A DNA stretch of 64,000 nt from Marinobacterium sp. LSUCC0821 (GTDB lineage: Bacteria > Pseudomonadota > Gammaproteobacteria > Pseudomonadales > Balneatricaceae): contig NZ_CP051666.1 of the NCBI RefSeq assembly GCF_012848475.1, forward strand, positions 519,501 to 583,500, in the 5' to 3' direction. Shown one piece after another: positions 18,133 through 26,247 of this stretch (positions are counted from its first letter, which is position 1; each line of letters starts with the position of its first letter). A program made the position numbers and the translations under genes. The notes beneath the pieces are model-generated. The model was not told the DNA's origin, did no database searches, and saw nothing but the letters and a program-made list of their open reading frames with translations.

Positions 18133-18151
18133 CAAATAAGAGTGCGCTCCT

Positions 18152-19393
18152 ATGCAAACTATTGCTGTTTTAGGTGCCGGAATCACCGGTATTACCACTG
18201 CTGCGAAACTTCACGAACAGGGCTTTAATGTCACGGTTATTGACCGTCAACGCTATGCTGCGATGGACACTAGCTTTGCTAATGGTGGTCAACTATCTGC
18301 ATCCAATGCTGAGGTCTGGAATACCTGGTCTACGGTCTTTAAAGGGATCAAGTGGATGATGCAGTCAGATGCCCCTTTGCTGGTAAACCCTAAGCCATCT
18401 TGGCATAAGATCAGTTGGATGCTCGAGTTTATGAGCAACATTCCAAAATATGAACGCAATACTATCGCTACAACAGAGCTGGCGATCTCTTCGCGTGCTC
18501 ACATGCGTGATCTAGCAACGCGCTGGGGTGTTGAGTATGACGAGTCAGACTGCGGAATTTTGCATTTCTATTCTGAGAAGAAAGACTTTGAACATGCTCG
18601 TCGCGTCAATAAGTTGCTCGCTAAGGGTGGGTTAGAGCGTTTTGAACTTTCACCGTCTGAGATCATCGAGAAAGAGCCGCAACTACGTGGGGATTTTGTT
18701 GGTGGCTTTTGGACACCGAGTGACTTCACTGGCGATATTCATAAGTACGCTTTCAGCTTGGCTGAAGCTATCCGCAAAGCGGGTGTGAATTTCCAGATGG
18801 ATACTGAGCTTGTCGATGTGAAAGCTGACCAGGATGGCGTACGACTGAGTGATGCCAAAGGCAATGAGTATGAATTTGATGCTGTTGTTGTCTGTTCAGG
18901 GGTTGGTAGTCGTGCGCTTGCAGCTAAGCTTGGCGATCGCGTTAACATCTATCCTGTTAAAGGTTACTCGATTACGGTCAACCTGCGTGACGAGCAGAGC
19001 CAGCAGAGCGCACCTACTCGTTCACTTCTTGATGATAAAGCGAAGATTGTGACCAGTCGTTTAGGTATCGATCGATTCCGAATTGCAGGTACTGCGGAGT
19101 TTAACGGCTATAACCGCGATATCCGCGCTGATCGAATCAAGCCACTCGTTGAGTGGTGCCAGCACCATTTCCCAGGCGTATCGACAGAGAGTGTTGTGCC
19201 TTGGGCGGGTCTACGTCCAATGATGCCAAATATGCTGCCTAAACTGGGAGCTGGGCGTCGTCCAAATGTCTTCTATAACACGGGTCACGGTCACCTTGGT
19301 TGGACACTCAGTGCCGCAACTGCAGATATTGTGACTACGGCTGTTGTCGAGGCGCGTGAGAGTAAAGGCAACTTAAAACTGCTTGCTCTGTAG
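18152..19393 (+). CDS. FAD-dependent D-amino acid dehydrogenase family protein (DadA-like), glycine-riboswitch controlled
   Basis: A 413-aa DAO-family flavoprotein with the N-terminal dinucleotide loop VLGAGITGITTA and the DadA signature TSFANGGQLSASNAEVW. Its length is close to that of DadA. The C-terminal WAGLRPMMPN and TGHGHLGWTLS segments also fit DadA, which oxidises D-amino acids to 2-oxo acids and passes electrons to quinone at the membrane. Because its leader is a glycine riboswitch, glycine or an N-methylated or D-amino acid linked to glycine is a plausible substrate. That is inferred from regulation, not from active-site residues. The GlcG-like gene follows on the same strand and probably belongs to the same transcript. 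Confidence 0.9.
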   Translation: MQTIAVLGAGITGITTAAKLHEQGFNVTVIDRQRYAAMDTSFANGGQLSASNAEVWNTWSTVFKGIKWMMQSDAPLLVNPKPSWHKISWMLEFMSNIPKYERNTIATTELAISSRAHMRDLATRWGVEYDESDCGILHFYSEKKDFEHARRVNKLLAKGGLERFELSPSEIIEKEPQLRGDFVGGFWTPSDFTGDIHKYAFSLAEAIRKAGVNFQMDTELVDVKADQDGVRLSDAKGNEYEFDAVVVCSGVGSRALAAKLGDRVNIYPVKGYSITVNLRDEQSQQSAPTRSLLDDKAKIVTSRLGIDRFRIAGTAEFNGYNRDIRADRIKPLVEWCQHHFPGVSTESVVPWAGLRPMMPNMLPKLGAGRRPNVFYNTGHGHLGWTLSAATADIVTTAVVEARESKGNLKLLAL

Positions 19394-19479
19394 TTGAGTT
19401 TTGATCAAGGGGAGGTGGTTGTCTTCCCACTATTTCTAACCTTTCAAAGGTTTTAGATTCGAATGTTTTGGAGAATATG

Positions 19480-19905
19480 ATGTTAACTGTTACACGTTTA
19501 GATATCGCAGATGCTGCTCTACTTATTGAAGGTGCTCGCCTCAAAGCTAAAGAGATTGGCATTCCAATGTGTATCTCAATCGTTGATGAGTCGGGAAATC
19601 TCATCGCTTTTGAACGTATGGATGGCGGAAAAATTACGAGTGTGACGATCTCGCAGGATAAGGCGTTTACTGCTGCGGCTGCTAAAAAAGCCACGCACGA
19701 ATATAACGCTGTCTGTCAGCCAGGCTCGTTGGTATTTGGTATCCATACTGCGCTTGGTGGCCGTCTATGTGTGGTCGGTGGTGGTTTGCCGATCGAGTAT
19801 GATGGTCAGGTTGTTGGTGGTATTGGATTAAGTTCGGGCACGCCTACTCAGGACATGGAGTGTGCGCAGGCGGGTATCGATCATTGGCGATCTAAGACTC
19901 AGTAA
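19480..19905 (+). CDS. GlcG/HbpS (DUF336) family protein
   Basis: A 141-aa cytoplasmic protein of the GlcG/HbpS/PduO-C family. SIVDESGNLIAFERMDG, the ISQDKAFTAA helix and GGLPI..DGQVVGGIGLS are typical. Family members bind haem or cobalamin or sit in glycolate, diol or aromatic catabolic operons, often without a proven enzymatic role. ATG at 19480 is chosen because GGAG (19470-19473) is 6 nt upstream; the ATG at 19477 is too close. It lies 86 bases after the DadA-like gene, which suggests a joint role in amino acid or glyoxylate metabolism. A strong bidirectional terminator follows. Confidence 0.88.
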   Translation: MLTVTRLDIADAALLIEGARLKAKEIGIPMCISIVDESGNLIAFERMDGGKITSVTISQDKAFTAAAAKKATHEYNAVCQPGSLVFGIHTALGGRLCVVGGGLPIEYDGQVVGGIGLSSGTPTQDMECAQAGIDHWRSKTQ

Positions 19906-19910
19906 AAATA

Positions 19911-19942
19911 AAAAAGGAGAGCTTATGCTCTCCTTTCTCTTT
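19911..19942. terminator. Bidirectional terminator between GlcG-like gene and metG
   Basis: The perfect 10-bp stem AAAGGAGAGC (19913-19922) with GCTCTCCTTT (19927-19936) has a TTAT loop. A-rich sequence on the left gives a U-run for the minus strand (metG), and CTCTTTT on the right serves the plus strand. Confidence 0.85.
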
Positions 19943-21969
19943 TACTTGATTCGCATGCCAGACTGGGCGCCTTCGTGCGGTTCAAGAATCCATAGATCGC
20001 TGCCGCCAGGGCCGGCTGCAAGAACCATACCTTCAGACATACCAAACTTCATCTTGCGTGGTGCGAGGTTAGCAACCATCACCGTCATCTTGCCTTCGAG
20101 ATCCTCTGGCTTGTAAGCAGATTTAATACCTGCAAAGACATTGCGAGTCTCTCCACCAAGATCCAGTGTAAGTTGCAGTAGTTTGTCTGCACCCTCAACA
20201 TGTTCCGCTTTAGCGATACGAACAACGCGAAGATCGATCTTTGCAAAGTCGTTAAAGTCGATTGTTTCGGCAATCGGCTCAATGTTAGATGGCTTCGGCG
20301 CTGCGACCTGAGCAGTTGCTTGTAGATTCTGTTTAGAGTCTTCAATAACCGCCTCAATTTTCTCAGGCTCTACACGCTGCATTAGCGGTTTGAACTTCTC
20401 TACTTTGTGAGAGAGTAGAGGGGTTTTAATCGCATCCCATGCAAGGCTGTCGATATTTAGGAAAGCTTTAGCTTCTTCGGCAACTTCAGGAAGGACTGGA
20501 GCCAGGTAGTTGATGATGACGCGGAATAGGTTGATACCCATGGTACAGCAAGCTTGTACCTCTGCCTCTTTACCTTCCTGTTTCGCAAGCACCCAAGGCT
20601 CTGCAGCATCGATGTACTGGTTAGCTTTATCAGCCAGAGCCATGATTTCGCGCATCGCCTTAGCGTATTCACGCTTCTCGTAGGCCGTTGCAATGGTATC
20701 AGCCAGTGCAATCGCTTCTTCGTATAGCGCAGGCTCTGCAAGCGTTGAGTCTAGCTGGCCATCAAACTTCTTGGTGATGAAACCTGCGCAGCGACTCGCG
20801 ATGTTAATCACCTTGTTGACGAGGTCCGCGTTAACACGAAGACGGAAGTCCTCGAGGTTAAGGTCGATGTCGTCGATACCTGAACCCAGTTTCGCTGCAA
20901 AGTAGTAGCGTAGGTACTCAGGGCGTAGGTGCTTCAAGTAGGTCTCAGCCATGATGAAGGTACCACGCGACTTCGACATCTTCTGGCCATCAACGGTTAG
21001 GAAGCCGTGACAGAAGACGCCTGTTGGTGTGCGGAACCCTGCACCGTGTAACTCAGCTGGCCAGAATAGGGTATGGAAGTAGGCGATATCTTTACCGATG
21101 AAGTGGTAAAGCTCTGCTGTGCTATCTTCAGACCAGTACTCATCGAAATCGACACTGTTCTTATCAGCCCAATTTTTGAAGCTCGCCATGTAGCCGATAG
21201 GTGCATCTAGCCAAACATAGAAGTACTTGCCAGGTGCATCTGGAATTTCAAAACCCCAGTAGGGTGCATCACGTGAGATGTCCCACTGTTGCAAGCCAGA
21301 CTCAAACCACTCATTGAGTTTGTGTTTCATCTGATCCTGAACGTGAGTATCAACCCAGCCTTTTAGAAACTCTTCAAAATCTTCCAGTTTGAAGAAGTAG
21401 TGTTCAGAGTCCTTCTCGATCGGTTTAGCACCTGATACTGCTGAATAGGCGTTCTTAAGTTCGGTTGGAGAGTAGGTTGCACCACACTTCTCACAAGAGT
21501 CGCCATATTGATCTGCAGCACCACACTTAGGACATTCACCCTTAATGAAACGGTCTGGAAGGAACATCTCTTTCTCAGGATCGTACGCTTGGGTGATTGT
21601 GCGGCGGGCAATGTGACCTTTATCGCGCAGACGCGTGTAGATAAGTTCTGCGAACTGCTTGTTCTCGTCTGAGTGCGTCGAGTAGTAGTTATCGAAGTTG
21701 ACAAGGAAGCCGCTAAAGTCGCGTTGATGCTCCTGACTCACCTGGTCGATCAGTTGCTGTGGCGAAATACCCATCTGATCCGCTTTAAGCATGATCGGAG
21801 TACCATGCGCATCATCAGCACAGACGTAAGTACACTGGTTGCCGCGCTGCTTCTGGAAACGTACCCAAATATCAGTTTGGATGTACTCAACCAAATGGCC
21901 AAGATGGATAGGCCCGTTGGCATAAGGAAGTGCGCTGGTCACGAGTATTTTGCGGTTTGAATCGGTCAT
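19942..21969 (-). CDS. metG: Methionyl-tRNA synthetase
   Basis: A 675-aa class I aminoacyl-tRNA synthetase that charges tRNA-Met in the cytoplasm. It has HLGH (22-25), a knuckle domain with two Cys pairs (CPKC and CEKC) for zinc, the KMSKS loop (KMSKSRG, near residue 335) and a C-terminal EMAP/Trbp111-like tRNA-binding domain (about 575-675) that supports dimerisation. The architecture and length match the E. coli enzyme. It is transcribed divergently from trmA, with about 137 bases between the starts. Confidence 0.97.
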   Translation of the reverse strand: MTDSNRKILVTSALPYANGPIHLGHLVEYIQTDIWVRFQKQRGNQCTYVCADDAHGTPIMLKADQMGISPQQLIDQVSQEHQRDFSGFLVNFDNYYSTHSDENKQFAELIYTRLRDKGHIARRTITQAYDPEKEMFLPDRFIKGECPKCGAADQYGDSCEKCGATYSPTELKNAYSAVSGAKPIEKDSEHYFFKLEDFEEFLKGWVDTHVQDQMKHKLNEWFESGLQQWDISRDAPYWGFEIPDAPGKYFYVWLDAPIGYMASFKNWADKNSVDFDEYWSEDSTAELYHFIGKDIAYFHTLFWPAELHGAGFRTPTGVFCHGFLTVDGQKMSKSRGTFIMAETYLKHLRPEYLRYYFAAKLGSGIDDIDLNLEDFRLRVNADLVNKVINIASRCAGFITKKFDGQLDSTLAEPALYEEAIALADTIATAYEKREYAKAMREIMALADKANQYIDAAEPWVLAKQEGKEAEVQACCTMGINLFRVIINYLAPVLPEVAEEAKAFLNIDSLAWDAIKTPLLSHKVEKFKPLMQRVEPEKIEAVIEDSKQNLQATAQVAAPKPSNIEPIAETIDFNDFAKIDLRVVRIAKAEHVEGADKLLQLTLDLGGETRNVFAGIKSAYKPEDLEGKMTVMVANLAPRKMKFGMSEGMVLAAGPGGSDLWILEPHEGAQSGMRIK

Positions 21970-22106
21970 GAACGTTCGATCTTTCTAATAAGCGAAAATT
22001 TGAGTCCGAATTCTACGTGTTTACGGATTCCGTTTAAAGTTTCTTCGCTTGCTCAGCACTGTTAAACTGCGCCACCAGCTTTTAAATCATAGGTTATTTT
22101 GCGCAT

Positions 22107-23198
22107 ATGTCTTCACTTCCAGTTATCGATCCTGCCCTTTATCCAGCTCAACTGGAGGAGAAACGTGCCGCGATGCAAGCGATGTTTGCGCACTTTGAGC
22201 TGCCAGAGCTAGAGGTCTTTACCTCGCCTGAAACGGGTTACCGCATGCGAGCAGAGTTCCGTGTTTGGCACGATGGTGATGACCTGGATTACGTAATGTT
22301 CGAGCCAGGTGATAAGCACACGCCAGTTAAATTAACTGAGTGTCCAATGGTTGATGAACGTATCGCTTCAATGATGTTTGAATTTCTTGAGGCTGTTAAA
22401 GGTGTTGAAGAGCTGCGCAAGCGTCTGTTCCAGATCGACTTCTTGGCGACTCTAAAGGGCGAGCTGTTGGTCAGTATGCTCTATCACCGCGCAATCGGAG
22501 AGGCTTGGAGCGAAGCTGTTGCGCCGCTGCGTCAGCAGTTTGGTATCGATATCGTTGGCCGTTCTCGTAAGAATAAGATCGTTCTTGAACGTGACTTCGT
22601 TATTGAAGAGCTGACGGTTAATGATCGTAAGTACATCTACAAACAGACCGAGAACAGCTTTACCCAGCCAAACGCACGTGTATGTGAAAAGATGCTGCAG
22701 TGGGCGTTGGATATTACTCACAATGCTGAGGGTGATCTGGTTGAGTTTTACTGTGGTAATGGCAACTTCTCACTGCCACTAGCGCAGAATTTCGATCGTG
22801 TTGTGGGTACTGAAATTTCTAAAGAATCTGTTCGTTCGGCGCAATTTAATATTGCCGAAAACAAAATCGATAATGTTTCGATTTTGCGCCTCTCTTCTGA
22901 AGAGTTTACGGAGGTACTCCAGGGTAAACGTCAGTCGCGCCGTACCGAAGGACTCGATTTAGCCTCCTTCAAATTTGATACCGTACTGGTCGATCCGCCA
23001 CGTGCAGGTCTTGATGATGAGACAGTGAAACAGATCCAAACCTATCCTGCGATCATCTACATCTCTTGTAATCCTGAGACACTTCAACAGAATTTAGAGG
23101 TTTTAACGCAGACGCACCGTATAGAGCGTTTTGCTCTCTTTGATCAATTCCCATACACCCACCACATCGAGTGTGGTGTCTATCTGGTCAAAAAGTAA
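22107..23198 (+). CDS. trmA: tRNA (uracil-54-C5)-methyltransferase TrmA
   Basis: A 363-aa S-adenosylmethionine-dependent enzyme that makes ribothymidine-54 in the T-loop of tRNAs. It shows the SAM-binding motif ELVEFYCGNGNFSLPLA, the DPPRAGLD motif and the ISCNPETL segment with the catalytic cysteine. The C-terminal FDQFPYTHHIECG closely matches E. coli TrmA. It has no N-terminal TRAM domain and no Fe-S cysteines, which separates it from RlmC/RlmD. It stands alone, with its own promoter opposite metG. Confidence 0.96.
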   Translation: MSSLPVIDPALYPAQLEEKRAAMQAMFAHFELPELEVFTSPETGYRMRAEFRVWHDGDDLDYVMFEPGDKHTPVKLTECPMVDERIASMMFEFLEAVKGVEELRKRLFQIDFLATLKGELLVSMLYHRAIGEAWSEAVAPLRQQFGIDIVGRSRKNKIVLERDFVIEELTVNDRKYIYKQTENSFTQPNARVCEKMLQWALDITHNAEGDLVEFYCGNGNFSLPLAQNFDRVVGTEISKESVRSAQFNIAENKIDNVSILRLSSEEFTEVLQGKRQSRRTEGLDLASFKFDTVLVDPPRAGLDDETVKQIQTYPAIIYISCNPETLQQNLEVLTQTHRIERFALFDQFPYTHHIECGVYLVKK

Positions 23199-23229
23199 TA
23201 AGAAGCCAGTTTTATAAAGAGCGGCACTA

Positions 23230-23280
23230 TTGCTTTAATAACTTTCTTGGGTAGTATATCCGACTAAATTAGTCGGATTA
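23230..23280 (+). promoter_or_regulatory. apbC promoter with a probable IscR type 1 site
   Basis: A 25-bp dyad at 23256-23280, with arms CCGACTA and TAGTCGG around an AAT centre, matches the IscR type 1 consensus as I recall it at nearly all core positions (GACT..AGTC flanked by YY/RR). It overlaps a possible -10 element TAGTAT (23252-23257), which is paired with TTGCTT (23230-23235) at 16-bp spacing. Repression by Fe-S-loaded IscR would fit the downstream Fe-S carrier gene. Confidence 0.62.
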
Positions 23281-23294
23281 ATTGAGGCCATTTT

Positions 23295-24128
23295 ATGTCT
23301 GCCAATGCAAATCTTCCTAACCTTGCCGGTGTTAAAAAAATCGTTGCGGTATCCTCTGGTAAGGGTGGGGTCGGTAAATCGACAGTAACAGCTAACCTTG
23401 CAGCGGCACTTAGCGCATCAGGTATGCGTGTCGGTGTTTTAGATGCTGATATCTATGGACCTAGCCAGGCGATGATGTTTGGCGTGCCAGCGGGTACTCG
23501 TCCACAAACAGCAGAAGATAAATACTTTATCCCTGTTGTTGCGCACGGCATTCAGACGATGTCGATCTCATACCTTATCGATGAAAACACGCCAATGGTG
23601 TGGCGCGGGCCTATGGTGAGTAGTGCGCTACAGCAGCTATTGATGCAGACACAGTGGGATGCATTGGATGTTCTTCTAATCGATATGCCGCCAGGTACAG
23701 GTGATATCCAGTTAACCCTCTCTCAGAAGGTGCCTGTGGATGGTGCGATCGTTGTGACTACGCCACAGGATATCGCGCTGTTGGATGCCAAGAAGGGTAT
23801 CGAGATGTTCCGCAAGGTTGAGATTCCTGTTCTGGGTGTTGTCGAAAATATGAGCACTCATATTTGTACTAACTGTGGGCATGTTGATCCTGTATTTGGT
23901 GAGGGCGGTGGTGCTAAGTTGGCTGAGCAGTACCAAACTCGCTTGCTAGGTAAATTGCCGTTAGCGATGCCTATTCGTATTCAGGCAGATGCCGGTACGC
24001 CAGTTGTTTTCTCTGAGCCAGACTCTGAATTTACAGCGATCTACAAGGCTTTGGCTGCTGAAGTACAAGCTGAGTTGGCTGCCAAAGTTGCGCGCACTGC
24101 ACCGGTGATTCAGTTTAGTGATGATTAA
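23295..24128 (+). CDS. apbC: Iron-sulfur cluster carrier protein ApbC/Mrp
   Basis: A 277-aa P-loop ATPase of the Mrp/NBP35 family that binds and transfers Fe-S clusters in the cytoplasm. It has the deviant Walker A GKGGVGKS (22-29), MPPGTGD (131-137) and the cluster-binding pair C191-x-x-C194 (CTNC). E. coli Mrp has an extra N-terminal MIP18/DUF59 domain of about 90 residues, which is missing here; the protein starts almost directly at the ATPase domain. The IscR-like palindrome ends 14 bases before the ATG, which suggests control by Fe-S status. Confidence 0.94.
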   Translation: MSANANLPNLAGVKKIVAVSSGKGGVGKSTVTANLAAALSASGMRVGVLDADIYGPSQAMMFGVPAGTRPQTAEDKYFIPVVAHGIQTMSISYLIDENTPMVWRGPMVSSALQQLLMQTQWDALDVLLIDMPPGTGDIQLTLSQKVPVDGAIVVTTPQDIALLDAKKGIEMFRKVEIPVLGVVENMSTHICTNCGHVDPVFGEGGGAKLAEQYQTRLLGKLPLAMPIRIQADAGTPVVFSEPDSEFTAIYKALAAEVQAELAAKVARTAPVIQFSDD

Positions 24129-24145
24129 TCGATAAATTGATCATT

Positions 24146-24175
24146 AAAAGGGCTCCGTTAAGGGGCTCTTTTTGT
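24146..24175 (+). terminator. Terminator of apbC
   Basis: AAAAGGGCTCC (24146-24156) pairs with GGGGCTCTTTT (24162-24172), with G-U pairs and a GTTAA loop, and runs into a T-tract. It lies 18 bases after the apbC stop and just before dcd. Confidence 0.75.
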
Positions 24176-24210
24176 TACAATTTCGCGGTTTTCTTTTAAG
24201 GTATTTAAAG

Positions 24211-24777
24211 ATGGGTATTAAAGCAGATAGCTGGATCCGCCGTATGGCGCAAGAACACCAGATGATTGAGCCATTCGAAGCGGGCCAGGTTCGTGAAGTG
24301 AATGGTAGCAAAATCGTCTCTTACGGCACTTCAAGCTACGGTTACGATGTGCGTTGTGCGGATGAATTTAAAGTGTTCACCAACATCAACTCATCAATCG
24401 TTGATCCAAAAGATTTCAGCTACGACAGCTTTGTTGATGTGAAATCTGACGTCTGCATCATTCCGCCTAACTCGTTCGCGCTTGCTCGTACGGTTGAGTA
24501 CTTTAAGATTCCTCGTGATGTCCTAACGATCTGCCTGGGTAAAAGTACCTATGCACGTTGTGGCATCATCGTTAACGTGACTCCGCTTGAACCTGAGTGG
24601 GAAGGCCACGTCACACTAGAATTCTCTAACACAACACCGCTTCCAGCTAAAATCTACGCCAATGAAGGTGTAGCGCAGATGCTATTTATCGGTGGTGATG
24701 AGGTGTGCGAGGTCTCTTATGGAGATCGCGGTGGTAAATACCAGGGACAGACTGGCGTAACGCTACCACGCACTTAA
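24211..24777 (+). CDS. dcd: dCTP deaminase
   Basis: A 188-aa enzyme that deaminates dCTP to dUTP, the main route to dTTP in proteobacteria. [12 protein letters not shown], the [14 protein letters not shown] strand, the KSTYARCG segment and [17 protein letters not shown] carry the conserved active-site Arg, Ser and Glu residues. An in-frame extension opens at 24172, but the ATG at 24211 gives the family N-terminus ([16 protein letters not shown]) and is preceded by AAGG. It is first in a tight cluster with two unknown genes. Confidence 0.96.
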   Translation: MGIKADSWIRRMAQEHQMIEPFEAGQVREVNGSKIVSYGTSSYGYDVRCADEFKVFTNINSSIVDPKDFSYDSFVDVKSDVCIIPPNSFALARTVEYFKIPRDVLTICLGKSTYARCGIIVNVTPLEPEWEGHVTLEFSNTTPLPAKIYANEGVAQMLFIGGDEVCEVSYGDRGGKYQGQTGVTLPRT

Positions 24778-24778
24778 T

Positions 24779-25423
24779 ATGCACACCCAAGTAGAGACAA
24801 TTAACGCCTTTTGGGCGGATCTATCAGAATCACTCGATGGTTTGAGTGGCGTCAATCTAGAGCAGCTAGCTGAAGATGGTGAACGCCTACTCAATGGCTT
24901 TCGTGCATCGCTTAAAGCGATCGACTCCAATCTGACCTTCCATTTCGAACGTTCGAAAGAGGAGGGGCCGGTTGAGTTGGTGTTTGGTTGTGATGGTTAC
25001 CCTGAGTCTATTCATAACGTGCTGACCCTTGTCGGTGCGGCACCTGCCTTTAATGGTATTGAGATTCGTGCCTTTAATGATCGTCACGATCCTATTCCTA
25101 GCATGGTCAATCTTGGTGGTGAGCTCTGCTCGATCAATGACTACTGGTGCTCTCTGCGTAATATCGATGGCAAACTTGAGTTGGCTATCTATATGGAAGA
25201 TGCACCAACGGTCCTAGAGATGGACCCGCGCGTTGAAGCGGTGATGATTTTGCTTGATGCGTTGATTGGAGAGTATGAGATCATGACTCGCATTTGGGCC
25301 CTGGATTGGTATGACCTACCAACTTGTCCAGTCGATTTTGGGCTGATTCCTTTAGCGGATCTGCGTGCTCAGTTTGATCAGATCAAAAGCCGTGTTCAAC
25401 CGATTGGAATTAAGCTGCACTAA
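24779..25423 (+). CDS. Conserved-looking protein of unknown function (214 aa)
   Basis: I do not recognise this family. It is a soluble acidic protein of 214 aa with no signal peptide or membrane segment. The central region alternates strands and short helices (ELVFGCDGYPES, IEIRAFNDRHD, LELAIYMED), and Trp/Tyr residues are concentrated near the C-terminus (IWALDWYDLP). The ATG lies one base after the dcd stop, with its ribosome-binding site inside dcd, and its own stop overlaps the next start as TAATG. The three genes are therefore probably translated together. Confidence 0.8.
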   Translation: MHTQVETINAFWADLSESLDGLSGVNLEQLAEDGERLLNGFRASLKAIDSNLTFHFERSKEEGPVELVFGCDGYPESIHNVLTLVGAAPAFNGIEIRAFNDRHDPIPSMVNLGGELCSINDYWCSLRNIDGKLELAIYMEDAPTVLEMDPRVEAVMILLDALIGEYEIMTRIWALDWYDLPTCPVDFGLIPLADLRAQFDQIKSRVQPIGIKLH

Positions 25424-26214
25424 TGTCCGATAAGCTCACTCAGCTGCTAGACAAGCTTCGTGAACACTATCTCGATGAGATGGAGTCTAACGGTTCAAAC
25501 TACCCCTATAAAACTGCACACCAGGTCGCACATCGCCGTTTAGCGCTTGAGCCCAACGAACTTGTTGAACTGGTTCAGTCGGCACCGCGGCTACTCGCTT
25601 CTCGTGCTTCAAATCTTATAGAGGATGAGGCTGAGATCCATAATCCAACCATTGGCGCTATCATCACAGCGAACCTTGTTGCCGCTGGGATGGAGGGTTT
25701 GATTCTTGTCGCCTTGAAGCGTAATTGGCTAGAGCGTGATGAGCAGGGTGACCTGTTGGTTGATGCTCATGAGTTAGATCTAGTGAAACCTATCGCGGGC
25801 GTTGATTACACGAAAACACCGCGTGAATATGTACCTCCTCAAGGTCGCAGCAAGTTATCGGATCTCTTTGCTGCAGCTGAAATGGAGTTTGAGGGTCGGC
25901 TGGCTGAAGAGGCTGTTGATGCCTATCAGTTGAGTCTCAAAATCGCCGCAGACTATGCAGTCTTTGCGCCGGATGATTTGGCGCCTATTCTTGCTGAAAA
26001 TCCACTGATGCTAGGTCTTCGCAATGATGGTCTGGTCGATCCTGAATTCTTCGAAAATGACCCGCCTGCGGGCATGATTCTGAGCGCTCATCTGACTGAG
26101 ATGATGGTCGCCCAAATGGTTGATCGTGCCGTAGAGAAGGGGAGTATTGCGCTTGATTCTGTAGGTACGCCAATCCTTAATGAAGAGAGTGACGAGTCAC
26201 CTATCCTACATTAA
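25423..26214 (+). CDS. Protein of unknown function (263 aa) in the dcd cluster
   Basis: No family is recognised. This is a soluble, mostly helical, acidic protein of 263 aa without a signal peptide or membrane segment. It contains two proline-rich turns (around 133-140 and 214-217), and helix-rich regions (YKTAHQVAHRRLAL, LLASRASNLIEDEAEIHN) that could mediate protein contacts. It is coupled to the preceding unknown gene by a TAATG overlap. The link to dcd suggests a nucleotide or housekeeping role, but this is only positional. It converges with arsJ. Confidence 0.8.
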   Translation: MSDKLTQLLDKLREHYLDEMESNGSNYPYKTAHQVAHRRLALEPNELVELVQSAPRLLASRASNLIEDEAEIHNPTIGAIITANLVAAGMEGLILVALKRNWLERDEQGDLLVDAHELDLVKPIAGVDYTKTPREYVPPQGRSKLSDLFAAAEMEFEGRLAEEAVDAYQLSLKIAADYAVFAPDDLAPILAENPLMLGLRNDGLVDPEFFENDPPAGMILSAHLTEMMVAQMVDRAVEKGSIALDSVGTPILNEESDESPILH

Positions 26215-26228
26215 GTAGGCACTCAATA

Positions 26229-26247
26229 ACCCAAGAATTGGGCTTCT
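26229..26247. terminator. Weak hairpin between the unknown gene and arsJ
   Basis: CCCAA (26230-26234) pairs with TTGGG (26238-26242) around GAA, followed by CTTCTT rather than a true T-run. It is the only candidate terminator in this convergent gap of 33 bases. Confidence 0.3.

Noticed and set aside
17919-18173. 84-aa open frame through the riboswitch
   Set aside because: It lies within two conserved glycine aptamers and has no ribosome-binding site or family features.
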